NCBI GenBank assembly: GCA_029747015.1
Contig: JAKOGI010000820.1
Span: forward strand, 215,001-279,000
Reading direction: 5' to 3'
DNA length: 64,000 nucleotides
Source of the DNA: Carnegiea gigantea
Taxonomy: Eukaryota; Streptophyta; Magnoliopsida; Caryophyllales; Cactaceae
Of this stretch, positions 59,380 through 64,000 are shown piece after piece (within the stretch, counting starts at the first letter, position 1; each line of letters opens with the position of its first letter). Below the pieces are notes generated by a model. The model was not told the origin of the DNA, ran no database searches, and was given only the letters and a program-made list of their open reading frames with translations. Both the position numbers and the translations under genes were made by a program.

Positions 59380-59950
59380 CACCATTGGTGAGTTCTCGAG
59401 TTAGATGATCTGCCAGAGAGTTGTTCGATCGCTGTATATGCTCAATAGAGAAGGAAAATTAGTTAAGCCATAGTTGTCAACGCAGGAGTCGCCCTTGCGC
59501 TTGTATATTTGATAAATTCTTTTTCACAAAATCAAGTATTCCTTTGCAATCAACTCGAAAAGAGAAGGTTTCGGGACTAAAAAGATTGAGAACTTTTCAA
59601 TTCCCCTTATGACTGTAAGGATTTCTTTTTCCATTATGGGATAATTGCATTCTGTATGAATAAAACTTCCACTACAATATTTGTGGAGTTTTTCACCTTC
59701 TTTGATTTTGACTACCGCACTCCAATGCTTATTGCTGGCATCTATCTGAAGAACTAAATCATCTCCTTCATTAAGCAAATCAAGAACAGGAAGATTTGTA
59801 CAAATCTTTTTGAAGTTTTGAACAATCTTTGTATCATTAGTGGTCCATGTCCAACTTACTTCTTTCTTAAGTTTCTGCTGTAATGGCTTTCTCAATTTAG
59901 CTATATTTTTAATGAAATCTAAAGCATAGGTAAGGCGTCCAAGTAACGTT
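59380..59950 (-). pseudogene. Viral RNase H domain
   Basis: The frame 59895-59524 contains WTWTTNDTKIVQNFKKIC, then VLQIDASNKHWSAVV (first catalytic aspartate), CSGSFIHTECNYPIMEKEIL (catalytic glutamate region) and an IRGIEKF helix. The end, an ADHLTRE tract, is found near 59410-59390 after stops. RNase H removes template RNA during viral DNA synthesis. It directly follows the reverse transcriptase in the same polyprotein. Confidence 0.8.
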
Positions 59951-60700
59951 TCTAACTCTTCCTATCTTCAATTTTTTCAGGGAAATTTTCTATTTTTTCC
60001 AGAATATGTTTTTGTAAAATGATTTATCCAGCTTTTTCCTTTAGGCCTAAGAACTCAATTTCCCATTCAGCCTAAATGCACTTGTTCTTACCTAATATAA
60101 TACCATGATCGATGTATTTTTGGGTGACAGCTAAGACATCATTTTTGTGCTGTTCTATGGTTTTGCAAAAGATAAGGATATCATCAATGTAAACTAAACA
60201 ATAGTGATTAAGATCTTTGAAGATGTTATTCATTCTTCATTGGAATATTTGAGGTGCATTCTTAAGACAAATGGCATTACTGTCCATTCATAATGCCCTT
60301 GAGGAGCACTAAATGCAGTTAAAGGAACACTTTCTCATTCATTTTTATTTGCCAATATCCACTTTTGCAGTCCATTTTGAGAACCAAAAGGCTCCTTGAA
60401 TTCTGTTGAAAAGGACTATTTTGTTAGGAATATAATAACCATCAAAGAAGTATTACCATTAAGTTTTTCGTAATTGATCACCATTCTTGCTTTTCTTCTC
60501 TTTTCTTCTACATGATTTCTTACTATGAAAACAGGGCAGGTGGCAAGACTCTTGCTAGTCCTAATCAATCCTTTATCCATAAGTTCTTTAATTTGTTTAT
60601 CAAATTCTTGAATGTTGTGGTGTGTATACACCATTTGTTTGACTCAAATAATAGTGTTGGGATTTAATAAAGTGATTTTAGCAAATATCTTATCTTTATC
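59951..60700 (-). pseudogene. Viral reverse transcriptase, frameshifted
   Basis: The N-terminal block is open at 60634-60416 (IQEFDKQIKELMDKGLI, CPVFIVRNH, KARMVINYEKLN). After frame changes come tracts with LTAFSAPQGHYEW and PF.L and the catalytic block LVYIDDILIF; YIDD is intact at 60180-60191. The Y-I-D-D form and the R.VINY.KLN block are typical of Caulimoviridae. Part of the palm between 60416 and 60330 is shortened or scrambled. Several stops follow. Confidence 0.85.
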
Positions 60701-60849
60701 CTAAAATTTTAGAGGATTATCAAAGTAGAGTTATTTGCATAATTACTCTTATTGTTCAGTAGCTTGCTTTATAATAGATAACTCAAGTAGTCATATTGTT
60801 AGTGTTATCTCACGTTGTGCAGACGCTACCTTCTCACCTTTCTAGCTAT

Positions 60850-61637
60850 GTGTAAATTCAATTTTTTGATGAGCGCAAGCTCAATTTTTTAATAGGAACT
60901 GAGTGATCATTAATTGTAAATATTATTTAATTTATGATTTGTGTGCATGGAGAATATAATCTCTGAAAATTATTTCCAATTATCATATCATGAGAGGGCT
61001 GATGAGTAGCCCATAGAACTAATATAATGCATTGAACTCCTCTTAATTCTACGGATAACCCCTCTATATCTTCACTGCGGCTCATATTACTATTGTCAGT
61101 TATCATATCATGAGAGGGCTGATGAGTAGCTCATAGAACTAGTATAATGCATTGAACTCCTCTTAATTCTATGGATAACCCCTCTATATCTTCACTGCGG
61201 CTCATATTACTATTGTCAGTTATCCTTACTTGTAGAGGATTGTTGGCTTTTTTCCATATAAATTCTGGAAGTAATGATATTTTTCCGAAGCATACAGAAC
61301 AACCACTATCTATGTGGGCACACAACTCATATTTATTATATCCCTCTAAACATAGCTTTATTGGGATATAGATGCTATTAGGATTTGTATTGGTGGCATC
61401 ATAGCAAATCTCCATAGTCATATTTTTGACTAATTCATCTTCATAGATTGGTTCACTAACAGTTCTTGTTTTATACCCAACAACCATTCTATCTATACTC
61501 ATACTTCAGTCTGTGCTATGTCTTGCGGGTTCAGAACTCATTCTACTTATTTCGCTAGTCATACTCATTGTGTCGTCTTCTTTAAGCTCTTCTTTAGCTG
61601 ATGAAGACCCTTCTCCCCAGTTCGATCTTGCACTCAT
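60850..61637 (-). pseudogene. Start of the second viral polyprotein with aspartic protease
   Basis: An ATG at 61635-61637 overlaps the stop of the upstream ORF (ATGA). The serine- and acid-rich N-terminus runs to a stop at about 61505; the frame continues 61502-61131. The protease core reads CAHIDSGCSVCFG, with the catalytic DSG at 61302-61310, then KANNPLQVRITD. Its C-terminal part is present twice through a 120-bp duplication. The protease would release the replication enzymes. Confidence 0.8.
60981..61220 (-). repeat. 120-bp tandem duplication in the viral protease
   Basis: Units 60981-61100 and 61101-61220 have a period of exactly 120 and differ at three bases (61011/61131, 61022/61142, 61052/61172). 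The period is a multiple of three, so the frame is kept and 40 residues are repeated. Confidence 0.97.
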
Positions 61638-62360
61638 GCCCCTAATAATTGGGGCTTAATGGTAATTGTACCATTCTCATCAATTTTTACCATATTTTTC
61701 TTATTGATTTTAGTAGGGTTGGCAAAGCTAAGTATCCATGAACGATCAATCTTTATCTCATATGCATTAGATTTAATCCTCTGGATTTTCTACATAAGCA
61801 TAGGACTTTCAAACCTTTTTGCCTCTATCATGGTGACCTTAGTTTTTAGGTCTATAGTATTACCTAATTTATATATAATTTTACAAAATATCCTTAGTGG
61901 GTATCTCCCGCTTTTCATACCTATTCCAACTTTTTTTATCTTAAGGGATAGGAAGTTTTTAGCAAACTCATCCTTTAGACTCACATAACATGCAGATGAA
62001 TCCTACCGATCCATTACATAAATTAGTCTTAATCCCTGTGATAATTTGATTGCTGAATTTGGTATGTGTAATATCACAGAGCAAAGCATAAATATCAATA
62101 TCTTTGCCATAGCATTGTAATGGAGTGATTTGAACTTGGATACTTTCAACATAGATGTACCTATACTTTCTATCTTTGTTATGCTTAAGGATGTTTTTCC
62201 AATTAATGAGATTAACTTCTCCCACATCATACTCACAATCTTTTATCTCTAAGTCCCCTTCCATCATCGCGCGTACGTACTTACTCTTTAATTGAAACAT
62301 GGATTCTTTATAGATCTTGTCTTTTTGAATTATAATAAGAACCCAATCTCATTTGACTTC
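61634..62360 (-). pseudogene. Viral movement-protein-like domain (end of the first ORF)
   Basis: From 62300 the frame shows YIYVESIQVQITPLQCYGKD, then CDITHTKFSNQIITGIKTNL and CNGSVGFICML; after a frame change at about 61980 it continues DEFAKNFLSLKIKKVGIGMK and KVTMIEAKRFESP, ending in KPQLLGA and TGA. Length, a central hydrophobic stretch and position agree with the 30K-type movement protein, which moves virus between plant cells. Recognised by pattern and order, not by a decisive motif. Confidence 0.55.
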
Positions 62361-63914
62361 CTCGTGATCATTGTCTATAACAAACTCTTTTTCTTGAAGA
62401 TCGCCAAGATTGACCGAGCTATTTTCCATCATATGACTTGTTTCTTCATAATCACTTTCTTCATATTCATTGTTCAAGATAATTTTAGCAATCCCTTTGT
62501 TGTTATTCAGGGCTAGGTCTAGTGCCTCATGTTCACTAAGCTCAACATAATTTAAGCTATCCAAGGTTTAAATAAGCTTGTTGTTCTTTCTATTTTTGCA
62601 TTCATTAGTATAATGCCTTACTTCACTGCATGCCCAACATTTGGAGTTGTTTTTCCCTGCAAGACAATAAGTTGCTTTCCTAAAAAATCCACATTTTTAA
62701 GGACTGGGTTTATTATAATACTTTCTTCTATATTTTTCTTCTTTTTGCTTATTAAAGCTCTTTTTCTTATAAAATTTTATTTCTTCTCCTTTCAGGTTCT
62801 TTTCCCCTATTGGTGAGGTGAATCCCGTAAGTTACGAATTGTTTCTTAATTGTATTTTGCTTTTGGACATCAAGACATTGACCATTAGGCCATTTTCTTA
62901 AATAAACGATTCTTGAACTAAGGGTGTCAATTACATCAGCCTGTTCAAGCCATGCAATGTATTTTTCATTAATTATGGAACTTATCGGATATGGCAATTT
63001 GTCATAAAACACACCAAGATTGGGTTCATTATGTCCAATTTTGTAATAATATAGACTAAATTTAGCAATATAATTTTTCAGATATATCATATCCCATAAT
63101 TCTGTATTATTAATCTTTCTCTGCCGTTTTCTTGCTTTTTCTTCAGAATCTAGTTTAGCTTCGACACATTCAGTTTTAATTTCCTTACATAGAATTTTGG
63201 ACATAACAATTGGGGTTTCCATCATTCTTAATGTATCTTTAACATCTTTATTTAATGAATCATACCAGTCAGCTATAGTGTCAGAAAAACTATGCTCGAT
63301 GAATTAAGGAAATTTATAGCAGTCCATGTAGTGTTTAGGTTTAGAATACTATTCATGCCTTTTTTTCATTGTTCAAATATTTGATTTCTATTACGAGATC
63401 CATCCATATTCAAGATGTACCCCATCTGACTAATTAGAGTAAGGCCAATTTTTGAAGATTGTAGCTTTCCTTGGAATGAACCCGAAGGAAAAATTGATTG
63501 TATATCCTACTGGAACGTAACTAGGTCTTATGAAATGAATATTTCTTCTAGAAGATTCACCGAATTCTTCAGGCTTAGGAACAACATTGTTAACCATATT
63601 GGTCTCTATCTCACCTAAGTCGAGTCCTTCTCCAATTTCATTACTCTCATCTTCAACTACTATTTTACCATATTTTTTATCTAATTTTCTTTTTATTTCT
63701 TCTACGGGTACAACATTAAGATCTTCTAGCTTGATTAGGTTCATCTACTGATATACTTCTTCTTCTGATTGGACATTATTAGTCTATTCATCATCATCAG
63801 ATATGCATCATGTTTATCACTAATTGCGCCCATAATTTTATTTACTTTTTCTAGGTTTTGTTCTTTCTCGAACATATTCTGTAGTTGCTCAAGAGTATAC
63901 TACTTATACTCCAT
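62361..63914 (-). pseudogene. Viral coat-protein region with zinc knuckle (start of the first ORF)
   Basis: The ATG at 63912-63914 opens a lysine- and glutamate-rich coiled N-terminus, soon stopped. Open segments: 63744-63430 (acidic, then RPSYVPVGYTINFSFGF) and 63225-62767, which holds NTELWDMIYLKNYIAKFSLY, YYKIGHNEPNLGVFYDKLPY and AWLEQADVIDTLSSRIVYLR, a capsid-like helical region. A zinc knuckle CWACSEVRHYTNEC (C-X2-C-X4-H-X4-C) lies at 62598-62639 after a lysine-rich tract, then an acidic tail (62564-62349). Order and composition fit a caulimovirid coat protein. Confidence 0.75.
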
Positions 63915-64000
63915 CTTCTTCTTCTCTTTTTGCTTTTTTAGCTGATTTTTAGCTGATTTTTCTCCAACTTTTTTTTGAATTTTTATATCATGCAAAGGAA

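Larger units (their letters stand above)
57900..64000 (-). other. Endogenous pararetrovirus (Caulimoviridae), minus strand, cut by the right window edge
   Basis: In minus-strand order: coat protein region with zinc knuckle, movement-protein-like region, protease, reverse transcriptase, RNase H, a distal ORF, a promoter with TATA box, and a poly(A) signal. This covers most of a caulimovirid genome, opened in the leader. The coat domain lies before the movement domain in the first large ORF, an order reported for the Cavemovirus/Solendovirus group and unlike badnaviruses or petuviruses (from knowledge of the family). Stops, frameshifts and a duplication show that it is an inactive genomic copy. 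The left junction is approximate. Confidence 0.85.

Noticed and set aside
61659..62516. Plus-strand ORFs opposite the viral copy
   Set aside because: They are antisense shadows of the movement and coat regions and show only hydrophobic, low-complexity products.
1..64000. CRISPR arrays, rRNA or tRNA genes, bacterial operons
   Set aside because: Nothing of the kind is visible; the repeat types, primer sites and splice signals are those of plant nuclear DNA.

Overview
This window is nuclear DNA of a flowering plant, most likely a dicot (inferred). It is packed with old, nested Ty3/gypsy LTR retrotransposons and ends in an integrated copy of a plant pararetrovirus (family Caulimoviridae). Nearly every coding stretch is a pseudogene with in-frame stops and frameshifts, and no intact single-copy host gene is visible. 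Most changes in the retroelement primer-binding sites are transitions, as expected for silenced, methylated repeats.

Layout. (1) 1-14168: a plus-strand element of the Tat/Ogre lineage, with an LTR remnant, primer-binding site, long leader, gag, protease, reverse transcriptase, RNase H, the additional RNase H typical of Tat, and integrase. The integrase is split by a minus-strand solo LTR (8521-9847). Past integrase lie two tandem copies of an antisense gene fragment (about 11750-14150). (2) 14169-31545: a minus-strand Athila-type element with matched LTRs and only gag remnants (a non-autonomous design). Inside it sits a complete plus-strand Athila-type element (16986-28931) with an exact 5-bp target duplication (ATTAC). 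(3) 31546-39584: an AT-rich block without recognised content, a minus-strand plant-mobile-domain-like gene remnant with a TATA box and plausible introns (34800-36656), a 77-bp tandem repeat array, and other non-coding repeat-like DNA. (4) 39585-about 57250: an Athila-type element, 5'-truncated, into whose 3' region a second member of the same family inserted (43359-54489). The inner copy carries a fragment of the plastid gene rpoC2 in the middle of its gag. (5) About 57900-64000: a minus-strand endogenous pararetrovirus with coat protein, zinc knuckle and movement protein, then protease, reverse transcriptase and RNase H, a distal ORF, and a promoter and poly(A) signal. It runs off the right edge.

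Relative ages follow from nesting: the Tat element is older than the gag-only element, which is older than the Athila element inside it; the truncated family member is older than the full copy in it. The most notable observations are the viral copy with its coat-before-movement-protein order, an ATGA overlap between its two large ORFs and a near-identical 120-bp duplication in its protease; the plastid insert in gag; and the antisense, intron-bearing host-derived sequences among the Tat-like DNA.
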